NCBI GenBank assembly: GCA_910575795.1
Contig: CAJTGE010000002.1
Span: 62,001-126,000, forward strand
Length of the DNA: 64,000 bases
DNA from: Clostridiaceae bacterium
Lineage (GTDB): Bacteria; Bacillota; Clostridia; Lachnospirales; Lachnospiraceae
Direction of reading: 5' to 3'
The notes beneath the pieces are model-generated. The model did no database searches and was not told the DNA's origin. It saw only the letters and a program-made list of their open reading frames with translations. Position numbers and translations under genes: made by a program. This document shows, piece after piece, positions 16,852 through 24,782 of this stretch. Positions within the stretch are counted from its first letter, which is position 1, and each line of letters opens with the position of its first letter.

Positions 16852-16978
16852 GACGATAAGGACAGTAAGGACGATAAAAAACAGAAAAAAGGTGGAGAAG
16901 TCTATTGATAAAAAAAGCATTACTTAATATATAAAAAATTTTTTTGATAAAAAAACCGTCCTTACCGTCTTTATTGTC
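16852..16978. repeat. Iteron-like 22-bp inverted repeat beside the primase gene (candidate origin), copy 1
   Basis: Right after the primase stop, GACGATAAGGACAGTAAGGA and the next two bases (16852-16873) match the reverse complement of 16957-16978 at 19 of 22 positions. Each arm holds two TAAGGAC-like heptamers 9 bases apart. Between the arms lies a very AT-rich 80 bp with long A and T runs. Such repeats with AT-rich DNA next to a replication gene are typical of origins, so this is a candidate replication start, but a transcriptional role is not excluded. Copy 2 keeps it at 29387-29514. Confidence 0.45.
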
Positions 16979-17021
16979 CTGCTTAAAAAAATCATGCCTG
17001 TATATTGGAGGAATCTGGAAG

Positions 17022-17117
17022 ATGAATGAGTTAAAACAAGAGGAATGGCTGGAAACGCTTATGTCAATCCTGTCACAGCTTATTGTTGAGTTCTATTTAA
17101 AAGAGAAGGAATCGTAA
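17022..17117 (+). CDS. 31-residue micro-protein before the recombinase, copy 1
   Basis: Begins MNELKQEEWLETLMSILSQL and ends in KEKES. It is amphipathic and acidic. TTGGAGGAA lies about 8 bases before ATG 17022. The peptide is identical in copy 2 (29558-29653). It may be a short leader or a helper of the recombinase or helicase; nothing in the sequence decides. Confidence 0.5.
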   Translation: MNELKQEEWLETLMSILSQLIVEFYLKEKES

Positions 17118-17224
17118 TTACATAAGAAAAATACAGACTGGGAGTTTCAGGCTCCCGGTCTGGAAGGATAGATAGAATATATATTATAGATTTGAAATAT
17201 AAGATAGAAAGGCAGGGACAACAA

Positions 17225-18898
17225 ATGTCTGACACAATGATAAAAAAAGTAGCAATTTATTGTCGTGTATCAACACAGGAACAGGCAGAGGAAGGGTATT
17301 CTCTTGAGGAACAGCAGCGTTTAATCCGTGAATATTGCCAGCAGAAGAATTATGAAGTGGCAATGGTTTATGAAGACGCCGGAATCAGTGGAAAGGATAT
17401 CCGCCACCGACCGGCCATGCAGCAGCTTTTGGAGGACGCCTCTAAAAAGAAGTTCCATCTGGTCATGAGCTGGAAGATAAACCGAATCAGCCGGAAATTA
17501 TCAGATGCCATTAAAATTGTAGAAACGTTAGAGAAATATGGAATTGGCTACCAATCTTATTCAGAACCTTTTGAGTCCAGCACACCAGCGGGGAAAATGC
17601 AGTTTCAGATGATGGCGTTGGTTGGTGAATTTGAACGAAACACCATTGCCCAGAATGTTAAAATGGGCATGAGAGCAAAAGCCATGTCCGGGGAATGGTG
17701 CGGTGGGATTCCACCATTTGGATATTGCTGGGTGACAATGGAGGGGACGGAAAACCATGGAAGAAGAAAGTCAAGACTGGAGGTGGTGGAACGAGAGGCG
17801 GAGGCAGTGCGCCTTATGTTCCAGCTCTATGCCTCCGGAAAGGGATACAAGGCTATTGTGGGACGGATTAACAGGGAAGGCTACCGAACTAAGTTGGATA
17901 ACGCTTTTTCAGTGGCACAGATAAAATCAATTCTCACAAATCCGGTATATATTGGGAAGGTGCGTTATGACGTAAGGAGAGACTGGAATGAAAAACGAAG
18001 GAACAATATCAATCCCAATCCTATTGTTGCAGACGGAAAACATGAAGCAATCATACCGGAGGAGTTATGGGAACAGGTTCAGTTTATGATTTCGCAGAAG
18101 AATGGAAAGCCAGCCAGAATCTACGACGGTGAATATCCGCTGACAGGTATCCTAAAATGCCCTCAATGTGGCGCAGGCATGGTGATTTCCAGGACAACGA
18201 ACCGAAACAAAGACGGCAGCAAACAGAAGCTTACCTATTACGCCTGTGGGAACTGGAAAAATAAAGGAACCACCGTATGCCACAGCAATATGGTCCGGGT
18301 AGAAAAAGCGAACGCGTTTGTGTACAATCAACTGGATAAACTGTTAAGCGACGAGAAATTTTTTAAAGAGGTTGTGGGCAGGGTTAACCGGGAGCATAGA
18401 ATCTTAAAGGAAAACGCCATAAAGGAACGGGGAGTCCAGGAAAAGAGCCTGGAAAAAATCAAGGTTCGCCAGCAGAGAAACCATGAACTCTACGAAGACA
18501 GTGAGATTTCCAGGGAGGAATTTTTAACACGCAGGGAGGAATTAAACCGGCAGCTATGTGAACTCCGTGAAAAACAGACGGAAACATCCATGGTGATTCT
18601 GGAAGAAGGGAAAAAAGAAATTCCCAAAGAAACCATCCGGGAGATATTAAAAAATTTCAGCAGGATTTTGTCCAGCGACATTGACCGTACCATTCGGAAA
18701 CGTCTGTTACATCTTTTGATTTCAGAGATTACAATCGACCAGTACCGGAACATTGATTCCATTAAATTGAAGCTATCAGATGAGCTGATTCAGTTTCTGC
18801 AGGGCTATGGCGGCACACCACCAGACGGTGCGCCGTCTGTTTTTATGTTCCGGGAACTGGGGATTAAGACCATGGATTTGGAGCTTGTGTTATCATAA
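17225..18898 (+). CDS. Large serine recombinase (Ccr-like cassette integrase/excisionase), copy 1
   Basis: 557 residues. The resolvase catalytic domain has AIYCRVSTQEQ with nucleophile Ser16 and conserved Arg14, then the GEFERN helix. The recombinase domain covers about 175-290, the zinc beta-ribbon has CPQCGAGMV and a second Cys pair (about 315-360), followed by a coiled coil (390-450) and a C-terminal region. This is the plan of Ccr/phage large serine integrases. CcrC of staphylococci has about the same length. It should cut and join at the rlmH-end sequence to insert or excise the cassette. ATG 17225 is used; the upstream TTG frame start lacks a ribosome site, and an in-frame ATG 17237 is an alternative. 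Copy 2 carries a nonsense codon and a deletion, so this is the only intact recombinase here. Confidence 0.9.
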   Translation: MSDTMIKKVAIYCRVSTQEQAEEGYSLEEQQRLIREYCQQKNYEVAMVYEDAGISGKDIRHRPAMQQLLEDASKKKFHLVMSWKINRISRKLSDAIKIVETLEKYGIGYQSYSEPFESSTPAGKMQFQMMALVGEFERNTIAQNVKMGMRAKAMSGEWCGGIPPFGYCWVTMEGTENHGRRKSRLEVVEREAEAVRLMFQLYASGKGYKAIVGRINREGYRTKLDNAFSVAQIKSILTNPVYIGKVRYDVRRDWNEKRRNNINPNPIVADGKHEAIIPEELWEQVQFMISQKNGKPARIYDGEYPLTGILKCPQCGAGMVISRTTNRNKDGSKQKLTYYACGNWKNKGTTVCHSNMVRVEKANAFVYNQLDKLLSDEKFFKEVVGRVNREHRILKENAIKERGVQEKSLEKIKVRQQRNHELYEDSEISREEFLTRREELNRQLCELREKQTETSMVILEEGKKEIPKETIREILKNFSRILSSDIDRTIRKRLLHLLISEITIDQYRNIDSIKLKLSDELIQFLQGYGGTPPDGAPSVFMFRELGIKTMDLELVLS

Positions 18899-18931
18899 AT
18901 AAATTTAATCAGAAAGAAGGATGAAAAGGTG

Positions 18932-19501
18932 ATGAAAAACAATTTGAACCGGTATATTGCGGCAGAATATGAAAATTTAAAATCGGAGCTGGAGCAGAGG
19001 GAGTTTGTGGAAAAAATAAGGTTCCTGATGATGGCAAAGGATAAAGATTTTACAGATTATTATTCCACCCATAGCCTGACAAAAGCAGAATTTTATTCAG
19101 TCCTGGATACTTTATATGGAATGAATAATCTGTGGATGTTATCAGGATTTATTCGTCAGAACAGACAGGTCTTGTTCCAGGAAGTCCGAAGTAGCATGAA
19201 CGGCCTGAAAAGTCCGGATTTCACGGAAACGTGCAGATTTGGAAAAGAAACCATGCTGTCAAGAATGTTCCAGGTCATGGAAAGATTTCAGTTAAATAAC
19301 TGTATGGTGGCAGAGGATGCGGGTTCGGGTTATACTGTGGCTACCCGGAGGATGAAAGCATACTCATTTACAACAAGGAATGGGAAAAATGTGCCGCAGA
19401 TTATCCTGCAGGGGAACTGGGTGGAGCAGTGGGGCTTTGAGATTGGCTGCAGCGTGTCTGTGGAGTGTTACCAGAATAAGCTGGTTATTTTAAAAGATTG
19501 A
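18932..19501 (+). CDS. Protein with SymE-like C-terminal domain, copy 1
   Basis: 189 residues. The first two thirds are helical and unrecognised. The last 40 residues (IILQGNWVEQWGFEIG and a V-x-C/V-x-x-x-x-x-L-V-I strand) follow the SymE toxin/AbrB-type swapped-hairpin pattern, where a Gly-x-W-L/V-x-x-x-G-F-x-x-G core is usual. SymE of E. coli is an SOS-induced toxin-like protein. Start is ATG 18932, preceded by AAGGATGAAAAGGTG. It lies between recombinase and Rpn-like genes in the same orientation. In copy 2 a 604-bp deletion removes its first half. Assignment of the C-terminal domain is moderately strong; the role of the N-terminal part is open. Confidence 0.6.
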   Translation: MKNNLNRYIAAEYENLKSELEQREFVEKIRFLMMAKDKDFTDYYSTHSLTKAEFYSVLDTLYGMNNLWMLSGFIRQNRQVLFQEVRSSMNGLKSPDFTETCRFGKETMLSRMFQVMERFQLNNCMVAEDAGSGYTVATRRMKAYSFTTRNGKNVPQIILQGNWVEQWGFEIGCSVSVECYQNKLVILKD

Positions 19502-19564
19502 AAAATTTTGTGGTCTGTTCGTATGAAATATGATAAAATATCAGTAAAAGCAGGAGGTGAGGCC

Positions 19565-20512
19565 ATGAATACAGATACTACCATAGCGAAAAACATCCGT
19601 GTGGCTGATGAGAAAGCCAGCTATGATGCGGCCTGCAAGCGGCTGCTTTCGGAGAAGATTATTCTGGCATGGATTATGAAGAACTGCCTGGAAGAATACC
19701 GTGACTGTGATGTGGAAGAGATTGCGGAAAAATATATTGAAGGTACACCGCAGGTGGGCGAAGTGGCAGTTGCAGCGGATGAAACCAACCGTGTTTCTAT
19801 GATACAGGGAGCTGGAAACGAAGACACTTCTCTGACGGAGGGAACTGTTACCTATGATATCCGCTTTTTTGCGATAGCTCCTGTATCCGGTGAATTGATT
19901 CGTTTGATTATCAATATAGAAGCCCAAAATGATTTTTATCCGGGTTATCCGCTGATAAAGAGGGGAATCTATTACTGCAGCCGGATGATTTCCGCCCAAT
20001 ATGGAACAGAGTTTACAAATTCCCACTATGAGAATATCAAAAAAGTATACAGCATATGGATTTGCATGAATCCGCCAAAGAGCCGTGAAAACAGCATTAC
20101 CCGTTATTACATTGCGGAAGAAAATCTGGTGGGCAGTGTAAAGGAACGGAAAGCGGATTATGATTTGATGGCGGCTGTCATGATTTGTCTTGGGAAAGAG
20201 GGAGATTCGGGTACAGATTTATTGAAATTGTTGAATGTGCTTCTGTCCACGGAGACAGGTTCACAGGACAAGTGCCAGATATTGGAGGAAGATTTTCATA
20301 TCAGAATGACTCAGACATTGGAAAGTGAGGTGTCGCTTATGTGTAATTTAAGTAAGGGTGTGGAGGAGAAAGGAATTCGGAAAGGGATAGTAGCTATGGT
20401 ATCTACATTAAAAGAGTTACAGATAGCGGATGAAATTATCTTGAGTAAGATTCGAGAGAAATTTGGTCTGACAGAAGAAACTGCAGAAACTTACTTGAAA
20501 GAAATAAGTTAA
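19565..20512 (+). CDS. Rpn/PD-(D/E)XK nuclease-family protein, copy 1
   Basis: 315 residues from ATG 19565 after AGGAGGTGAGGCC. The nuclease core is seen as TYDIRFFA (Asp) and IINIEAQNDF (Glu-x-Gln), the catalytic pattern of Rpn/YhgA-like and PD-(D/E)XK transposase-family proteins. The C-terminal 57 residues (after MCNLSKGVEEKG) form a separate helical tail with an internal ATG at 20339 and its own GTGAGGTG ribosome-type site. In studied Rpn systems a short C-terminal protein made from an internal start neutralises the nuclease and the pair acts against phage. The same arrangement is suggested here. It ends the cassette. Confidence 0.8.
   Translation: MNTDTTIAKNIRVADEKASYDAACKRLLSEKIILAWIMKNCLEEYRDCDVEEIAEKYIEGTPQVGEVAVAADETNRVSMIQGAGNEDTSLTEGTVTYDIRFFAIAPVSGELIRLIINIEAQNDFYPGYPLIKRGIYYCSRMISAQYGTEFTNSHYENIKKVYSIWICMNPPKSRENSITRYYIAEENLVGSVKERKADYDLMAAVMICLGKEGDSGTDLLKLLNVLLSTETGSQDKCQILEEDFHIRMTQTLESEVSLMCNLSKGVEEKGIRKGIVAMVSTLKELQIADEIILSKIREKFGLTEETAETYLKEIS
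20339..20512 (+). CDS. Possible internal-start C-terminal protein of the Rpn gene (RpnS-like), copy 1
   Basis: Internal ATG 20339, in frame with the nuclease, is preceded by AAGTGAGGTG with about 6 bases spacing and would give a 57-residue helical protein. Support comes from copy 2, where the same start region (53 bp) is duplicated and drives a free-standing version. The nuclease is predicted to be inhibited by this short form, by analogy with known Rpn loci. Confidence 0.45.
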   Translation: MCNLSKGVEEKGIRKGIVAMVSTLKELQIADEIILSKIREKFGLTEETAETYLKEIS

Positions 20513-20513
20513 A

Positions 20514-20552
20514 TATTTCAGACAGAGCATTTTTGGTGTTCTGTCTGAAATA
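20514..20552. terminator. Hairpin at the right end of cassette 1
   Basis: TATTTCAGACAGA (20514-20526) pairs perfectly with TCTGTCTGAAATA (20540-20552) after the Rpn stop codon. There is a T run in the loop but not after the stem, so termination may be weak or bidirectional. Copy 2 (32673-32711) keeps the stem with a paired base change (ACAGA/TCTGT becomes GCAGA/TCTGC), showing that structure is selected. Confidence 0.65.
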
Positions 20553-20589
20553 ATATTACGAGATTTTTCGCATTTAGGTATGTTATGGA

Positions 20590-20614
20590 CAGCCGTACCA
20601 TAAGTAAAGGCGAA
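20590..20614 (+). other. Attachment site 2 (right end of cassette 1)
   Basis: CAGCCGTACCATAAGTAA then AGGCGAA. It aligns with the rlmH-end core and is preceded by TTTTTCGCATTTAGGTATG (20564-20582), the common right-end sequence also found before sites 3 and 4. Confidence 0.7.
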
Positions 20615-20731
20615 GTTTTCAGGAAGGCCAGAAAGTGCAGGAAAGCTAAGATTTAGGCGGGAAATAGAGAGCTGGCAAAAGTTGTTTTAAGATAATACTA
20701 TGAAAATTTTCGCACTTAGGTGTGTTATGGA
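20615..20731. mobile_element. Footprint of a third cassette between two attachment sites
   Basis: 117 bp lie between sites 2 and 3. They contain no gene. Their last part (ATTTTCGCACTTAGGTGTG, 20706-20724) is the right-end sequence of a cassette, but it differs from those of copies 1 and 2. It therefore looks like the remnant right end of another, mostly lost, element. A short non-coding insertion is the alternative. Confidence 0.45.
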
Positions 20732-20757
20732 GAACCATATCATAAGTAAGGGCGAAA
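20732..20757 (+). other. Attachment site 3 (left end of cassette 2)
   Basis: GAACCATATCATAAGTAA then GGGCGAAA. It differs from the rlmH end at one base in this core. TATGG and CCATA flank four bases as a small dyad at its left part. Confidence 0.75.
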
Positions 20758-20816
20758 GGGCATGGGAGTTCCTGGAAATAAAAGAGAATAAGAGTTGTAT
20801 TTTTAACCCCATGGGA

Positions 20817-20839
20817 GTGTGCGGCTTCCATGGGGTTTT
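20817..20839 (+). terminator. Left-end terminator of cassette 2
   Basis: CCCCATGGGAG pairs with CTTCCATGGGG, followed by TTTT. It is the counterpart of 8917-8950. Confidence 0.65.
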
Positions 20840-20885
20840 ATTCATGGCAATAGAATTTTGCGAAGCAAGGATTTTATTGCAGATT

Positions 20886-21155
20886 TTATATTTCTTCTGG
20901 AGGTATATACTCTATCAAATCAGTCAAACTGCACTCTAACACATAGCACAGGCGTTTCAGAATGTCGATATCCAATCGCTGTATCTTGTTATCCCTGTAA
21001 TTTCTTAATTGGGTTCTCTGCATTTCTGTGCGGAAAGACAACTGATTGAGAGAAATGTTTTTTTCTTCTAATATTTCAGCTAAATGAATTTTAATATCGC
21101 CATAACCATCCGAACTGACAGGAAGCTGGCGTAAAGGGTTTTCTTTCTTGGGCAT
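20886..21155 (-). CDS. XRE/Cro-type HTH regulator, copy 2
   Basis: 89 residues, start ATG 21155 by comparison with copy 1 and because GGAGGTG lies just upstream; an upstream in-frame ATG at 21197 falls inside the divergent promoter and is unlikely. The protein differs from copy 1 at one residue within the helix-turn-helix region and has a shorter C-terminal end (stop after PPEEI). It probably binds the same operator, so the two regulators may cross-act on both cassettes. Confidence 0.8.
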   Translation of the reverse strand: MPKKENPLRQLPVSSDGYGDIKIHLAEILEEKNISLNQLSFRTEMQRTQLRNYRDNKIQRLDIDILKRLCYVLECSLTDLIEYIPPEEI

Positions 21156-21196
21156 GTTGACACCTCCAATATCATTATATTTCATCCATAATTTCA

Positions 21197-21225
21197 TTGT
21201 AAGATTATGAGTTGTATGGTATATT
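21197..21225 (+). promoter_or_regulatory. Promoter of the cassette 2 left operon
   Basis: TTGTAA (21197-21202), 17-base spacer, TATATT (21220-21225) with TG just before it. It is the same arrangement as in copy 1. Confidence 0.5.
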
Positions 21226-21295
21226 TATATATGGGGTATATATATGCTCAATAAAAGATTTCATACATAAATAAAAAGATAAAGGAGATTTGAGT

Positions 21296-22912
21296 ATGTT
21301 AATGAATGAGTTGTTGGAAAAGGAAAGCCATTCCGTGGAATATCCCTGTTCCATTGGAGCAGTCAATATTTCAAAAGAGAGGAATCTTTATACGGTTCTT
21401 CGGAGAAAATACAGCAATCTGGCAAGAGAAGCTGTTTCACAGTTTTCAGCATTTTATGACGGCTATACGAATTGTAATGATATTCTACGGAAATCTTCTT
21501 CTGATTTTCAAAAGAGCATCAGTTCTGTGATAGATGAAATCAAGAAAGAGCTTATCAGTATCGAACGCTATGATTGGGATTATGACACGATTTATCAGTA
21601 TGCAAATGAACATGGATATCTGAATTCTTTTTATGAGGCTTCTGATTCTGTCTGTGATAAAATCATTTCTGTAAATGAAGATCTGGAGGCACAGAAACAA
21701 TATCGTCAGGAGCGGAAGGATAATCGTGCCAGATGGGAAGGTGGCAGTTTTGGCGGTACGGTTGTAGACAACTATGCACATCAGGCAGAACTGGGAATGA
21801 TGAACATTGCAGAAGGTATAGGACACAGTATATGGAACGCCGGAGCAAATTCAGTCAGCAAAATGATGGCAAATTCAGAACTGAAACAGATATTTTCAGA
21901 TTCAAAGACGAGAGAGATTATGGAGAAAGGAGTCCTTGAAGCAGCTTTTGCCTTGCATTATGTACTGATACAGCTTATCTCTGACGCTAAACAAGAGATA
22001 GTATGGAATGTTCCATCTGAAAGCGATATGACAACGGCACAGCGGCTATTGAATAATATAAAAAGCGGTGCAGTTCCCAAAGAGAAAGTAAATCAAATAT
22101 ATCAGAAAATTCTGATATTAAATCCGTACAATCTAGAACTGTTTGAAAATATGCTTGCAGTGTTTGGAGATGAGAACGGAGAACTGGGAGCATTGGCAGA
22201 TTATTATGGTGTTGCTCTGCAGGATTCCAAAGACCGTCAGGCACTCCGATATGTAAAAGATATTCAGGGAGAAACTGAAGAAGATTCCGTAAAAGCAAAG
22301 GAGAAACTGATTGAATATTGCGGGACTTTAAGTCTGCCTGTTACAGAAGAACTGGATTGCATGAAATATATCAATCAAAGACTGGAAGACTTTGATCAGC
22401 AGTACCGGACAGTGGATGGCGTTGTCTGTACGACCAGAGACTCTGCTGATTTTGCTCGTAAAGAGTTACAGGAAATACAGTCTTTCTTTAGAGAAATTGT
22501 GCCGCCTACATCAGAGTCGTTGCTTGACTATGAGGCTGATTTGTTGGAAAAGAAAGCGGAGTTTGAAGAACAGTTCCAGTCAGAATTGAAGCAGAAGTAT
22601 TTAGATAAGATAAACGGATACTTATCTGATTTTGACAAAAAATTCTGTACGACAGGACTGCTGAAAAAAGTAGACCGCAAGCAGGCCGGAAAAGACAGAT
22701 TGTTAAAAGCAATGAAAAAAGCGGACACTTCATCTCTGGAAAAAATTGAGGAGGTCAGAAAGAGTATGGAGGAGCTATTGCCGAAACTTGGGTTAGTCCA
22801 GGAGGATACAGCCGAAGCAGTTCAATATCTGGAAAAGCAGAAGGATAAAGTCTTAAACCCGAAAAGTGGAATGGATATGATAAAAGGGCTTGGAAAGCTG
22901 TTCAAAAAATAA
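21296..22912 (+). CDS. Unknown 538-residue cassette protein, copy 2
   Basis: Same length as the copy 1 protein and roughly 90 percent identical, with differences spread through residues 15-60, 195-230 and 380-430. The glycine-rich centre (EGGSFGGTVVDNY) and the C-terminal 100 residues are unchanged. Start ATG 21296 follows AAAGGAGATTTGAGT. The open frame and the pattern of silent and conservative changes show continued selection, in contrast to the decayed mobility genes of this cassette. Confidence 0.75.
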   Translation: MLMNELLEKESHSVEYPCSIGAVNISKERNLYTVLRRKYSNLAREAVSQFSAFYDGYTNCNDILRKSSSDFQKSISSVIDEIKKELISIERYDWDYDTIYQYANEHGYLNSFYEASDSVCDKIISVNEDLEAQKQYRQERKDNRARWEGGSFGGTVVDNYAHQAELGMMNIAEGIGHSIWNAGANSVSKMMANSELKQIFSDSKTREIMEKGVLEAAFALHYVLIQLISDAKQEIVWNVPSESDMTTAQRLLNNIKSGAVPKEKVNQIYQKILILNPYNLELFENMLAVFGDENGELGALADYYGVALQDSKDRQALRYVKDIQGETEEDSVKAKEKLIEYCGTLSLPVTEELDCMKYINQRLEDFDQQYRTVDGVVCTTRDSADFARKELQEIQSFFREIVPPTSESLLDYEADLLEKKAEFEEQFQSELKQKYLDKINGYLSDFDKKFCTTGLLKKVDRKQAGKDRLLKAMKKADTSSLEKIEEVRKSMEELLPKLGLVQEDTAEAVQYLEKQKDKVLNPKSGMDMIKGLGKLFKK

Positions 22913-22935
22913 ACTTGCGGACAAAAGGAGAAATC

Positions 22936-23085
22936 ATGAAGAAGATACTGTTGATTCTTGCGGCAGTCGTCGGAATAGTGGTTCTTGTATGGCTGTTATC
23001 TTATGTGATTGGATTTTTATGGGAATTGTTCTGGGTGGTGGCAGCAATTTCCGGCATTGTATATATGGTTAAGAAATTCGGGTAA
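22936..23085 (+). CDS. 49-residue membrane micro-protein, copy 2
   Basis: Identical peptide to 11051-11200, with silent DNA changes near its end. AAAGGAG precedes ATG 22936. The similarity between cassettes stops just after this gene. Confidence 0.7.
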   Translation: MKKILLILAAVVGIVVLVWLLSYVIGFLWELFWVVAAISGIVYMVKKFG

Positions 23086-23134
23086 TCTGTTTTGCCGGAA
23101 GTGATACATATAGAACTACGAAAAAGTGAAAAAT

Positions 23135-23171
23135 CAGTATGAAAGTGGCGGCGTTTGCCGCTTTCATACTG
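23135..23171. terminator. Hairpin after the left operon, copy 2
   Basis: CAGTATGAAAG (23135-23145) pairs with CTTTCATACTG (23161-23171), extended inside by GGC/GCC. No T run follows, so it may be an RNA-stability or operator element. It has no counterpart in copy 1. Confidence 0.5.
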
Positions 23172-23241
23172 TAAATATGCCAAAAGATACTATGAATACA
23201 GAGAAGGACATTGTAGATAAAAAACCAAAGGAGAATTTCAT

Positions 23242-23790
23242 ATGAAGAAGATTTTACCCATTGCTGTTGTTGTAGTGATACTTTTATTGATTGGAAAAAT
23301 AATCATGTCGGGAGAGGCCAGTGAGTTAGAAGAAGATATTGTCAGTCGGGTGGAGCAGGGCAATTACTATGCTGCACTGCAGGACGCAAATGAGATAGAG
23401 CTAAAGGGAGAAAAAATATCTAAGGAAATATCCAAACTGATTGAAGATGTCAAACTTTATGAAGCCGCTGAAAAAGAAATGGAAAAGTATTCCCAAATGA
23501 ACCTGGGAAAAATCAAGGCGATTTTGGATGAAATGAATGGGAGCTATAAAAAGTATGATAGATTCAAAGCTGATGTTGAAAATCTAAAAGAAAGGGTGGA
23601 ATCCTTAGAGGAATATGGAAATGAAGGAGCCAAAGTGGCTGAAACAGTAGGGGAACTGATAGAAGACGGAGAGATTGAAGAGGCCAGAGAACGAATCAAT
23701 GAATATATGGCAGATGAAAGATACGAATATATGCCGGACAGCCTGCAGGGTGCATTTTATGATTATATGCTGCAGATAAATTTCAGATAA
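23242..23790 (+). CDS. Membrane-anchored coiled-coil protein, cassette 2 only
   Basis: 182 residues. A single N-terminal membrane helix (about 5-25, PIAVVVVILLLIGKIIM) is followed by an entirely helical, strongly acidic domain with heptad-like spacing (YKKYDRFKADVENLKERVES, about 110-130). AAAGGAG precedes ATG 23242. No family recognised. It replaces the 42-residue Cys protein of copy 1 at the same place, so this position is a cargo-exchange slot. It may sit at the membrane facing outward with its helical part. Confidence 0.65.
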   Translation: MKKILPIAVVVVILLLIGKIIMSGEASELEEDIVSRVEQGNYYAALQDANEIELKGEKISKEISKLIEDVKLYEAAEKEMEKYSQMNLGKIKAILDEMNGSYKKYDRFKADVENLKERVESLEEYGNEGAKVAETVGELIEDGEIEEARERINEYMADERYEYMPDSLQGAFYDYMLQINFR

Positions 23791-23864
23791 GCGGATTTTA
23801 AGAAAATAAAATAGTGTAAATATATATTATCTCTATGTATAAAACCTGACAGGAGGTGATAGAT

Positions 23865-23942
23865 ATGCACGCAGGAATCTTTTTGAGCGCATGTGTCATA
23901 ACAGTGGGCATACTGGCGGCACTGGAAACACTGTCGGCATAA
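23865..23942 (+). CDS. 25-residue hydrophobic micro-protein, copy 2
   Basis: Begins MHAGIFLSACVITVGILAAL; same length and plan as 11444-11521 with conservative changes. AGGAGGTGAT lies 5 bases upstream. The surrounding DNA has diverged, which argues that the peptide itself is kept. Confidence 0.55.
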   Translation: MHAGIFLSACVITVGILAALETLSA

Positions 23943-23970
23943 CAGAAAAAGCGTGGCAGTTTCCGAAAAC

Positions 23971-24004
23971 GGCGGATAGCAGAAATGTTATCTGCCTTAT
24001 TTTT
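23971..24004 (+). terminator. Terminator before the DUF1643 gene, copy 2
   Basis: GGCGGATA (23971-23978) pairs with TATCTGCC (23989-23996, one G-T pair), then TTATTTTT. The primary sequence differs from the copy 1 terminator, but position and form are the same. Confidence 0.6.
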
Positions 24005-24023
24005 GTGCAAGAAGGAGCATAAG

Positions 24024-24782
24024 ATGGAACGATATACAACCAACACAATGACAGTAGAACGAAAAGGCGTATTTGACAAGAGCCGGAAAAAGCGGTTTGA
24101 GCTGACTTTCACCTGCAAAGACAGCAGACAGAAGAAAAGTATTCTGGTAATCGGTCTGAATCCGGCCAGTGATGACATCAGCATAATAGATACCACAACC
24201 ACATTTATTCTGAATAATTTAATTCCTATGGGCTACACCACCGTAACAATCTGCAATCTTTACGGAGAACTGTTTAAGCAGCGTCTAAAGCCCTCAGAGG
24301 TGCCAAACAATACAGAGAACAGGAAATATCTGGAAGAGGTATTAAAGCGTGGATTTGACACGATTCTGCTTGGATATGGCAATACATTCCTGACAAATAA
24401 ATTTGTGAAAGAGGAAAAGGCATATCTGAGGAAACTTCTGAGCGGCTATAAAGATAAAGTGGTGGATATTGTGGATGATAAGGGGGAATATGAGAGACTG
24501 ACAGCAATCCATCCCCTGATGGCCGGAAGATATTTTTCCTGCAGATGGAAGTTACGTTCGTTTGTATTTGAGAAGGAAAAAACGAGTGATGAAAAGATGC
24601 CAGACGGCATGAAAAAAGCGGATGGAGAAAAAGTGCCGGAAAAAACAGCAAAGGCCAGAGATGGAAAGCAGTCAGAGAAAATAAGAAAACCCATAAAAGA
24701 GGAAGGAGAAAAGAAAACAGATGAAGAAAGCGATTCGAATCAGAACAGTGAGCCAGTGGCGCCTGCTGAAGCAACTGAATGA
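24024..24782 (+). CDS. DUF1643-family protein, copy 2, with charged C-terminal tail
   Basis: 252 residues from ATG 24024 (GAAGGAG 6 bases upstream). The DUF1643 core (ILVIGLNPAS, TTTFILNN, GYGNTF, HPLMAGRYF) is kept at about 65-70 percent identity to copy 1. After the core there is an extra 40-residue Lys/Glu/Asp-rich tail, probably unstructured, that copy 1 lacks. It overlaps the next gene by 62 bases. Confidence 0.8.
   Translation: MERYTTNTMTVERKGVFDKSRKKRFELTFTCKDSRQKKSILVIGLNPASDDISIIDTTTTFILNNLIPMGYTTVTICNLYGELFKQRLKPSEVPNNTENRKYLEEVLKRGFDTILLGYGNTFLTNKFVKEEKAYLRKLLSGYKDKVVDIVDDKGEYERLTAIHPLMAGRYFSCRWKLRSFVFEKEKTSDEKMPDGMKKADGEKVPEKTAKARDGKQSEKIRKPIKEEGEKKTDEESDSNQNSEPVAPAEATE

Larger units (their letters stand above)
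8842..20614 (+). mobile_element. SCC-like cassette, copy 1 (intact), inserted at rlmH
   Basis: About 11.75 kb lies between attachment-like sequences at 8842 and 20590. All the key genes are intact: large serine recombinase 17225-18898, primase-helicase 14338-16851, DUF1643 protein, SymE-like and Rpn-like genes, an XRE regulator at the left end, and several micro-proteins. Site (end of rlmH), recombinase class, replication-type helicase and DUF1643 cargo all match the plan of staphylococcal SCC. Only one recombinase gene is present, as in the ccrC type. No resistance gene is carried. Boundaries are set by the repeated core and by a near-inverted terminal sequence (TAAGGGCGAAAA at the left, TTTTTCGCATTTAGG at the right). 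Confidence 0.85.

Noticed and set aside
19508-20512. Rpn-like gene as an insertion-sequence transposase
   Set aside because: It has the D and E-x-Q core shared with PD-(D/E)XK transposase-family proteins, but no inverted ends or target duplication surround it and it keeps a fixed place in both cassettes.
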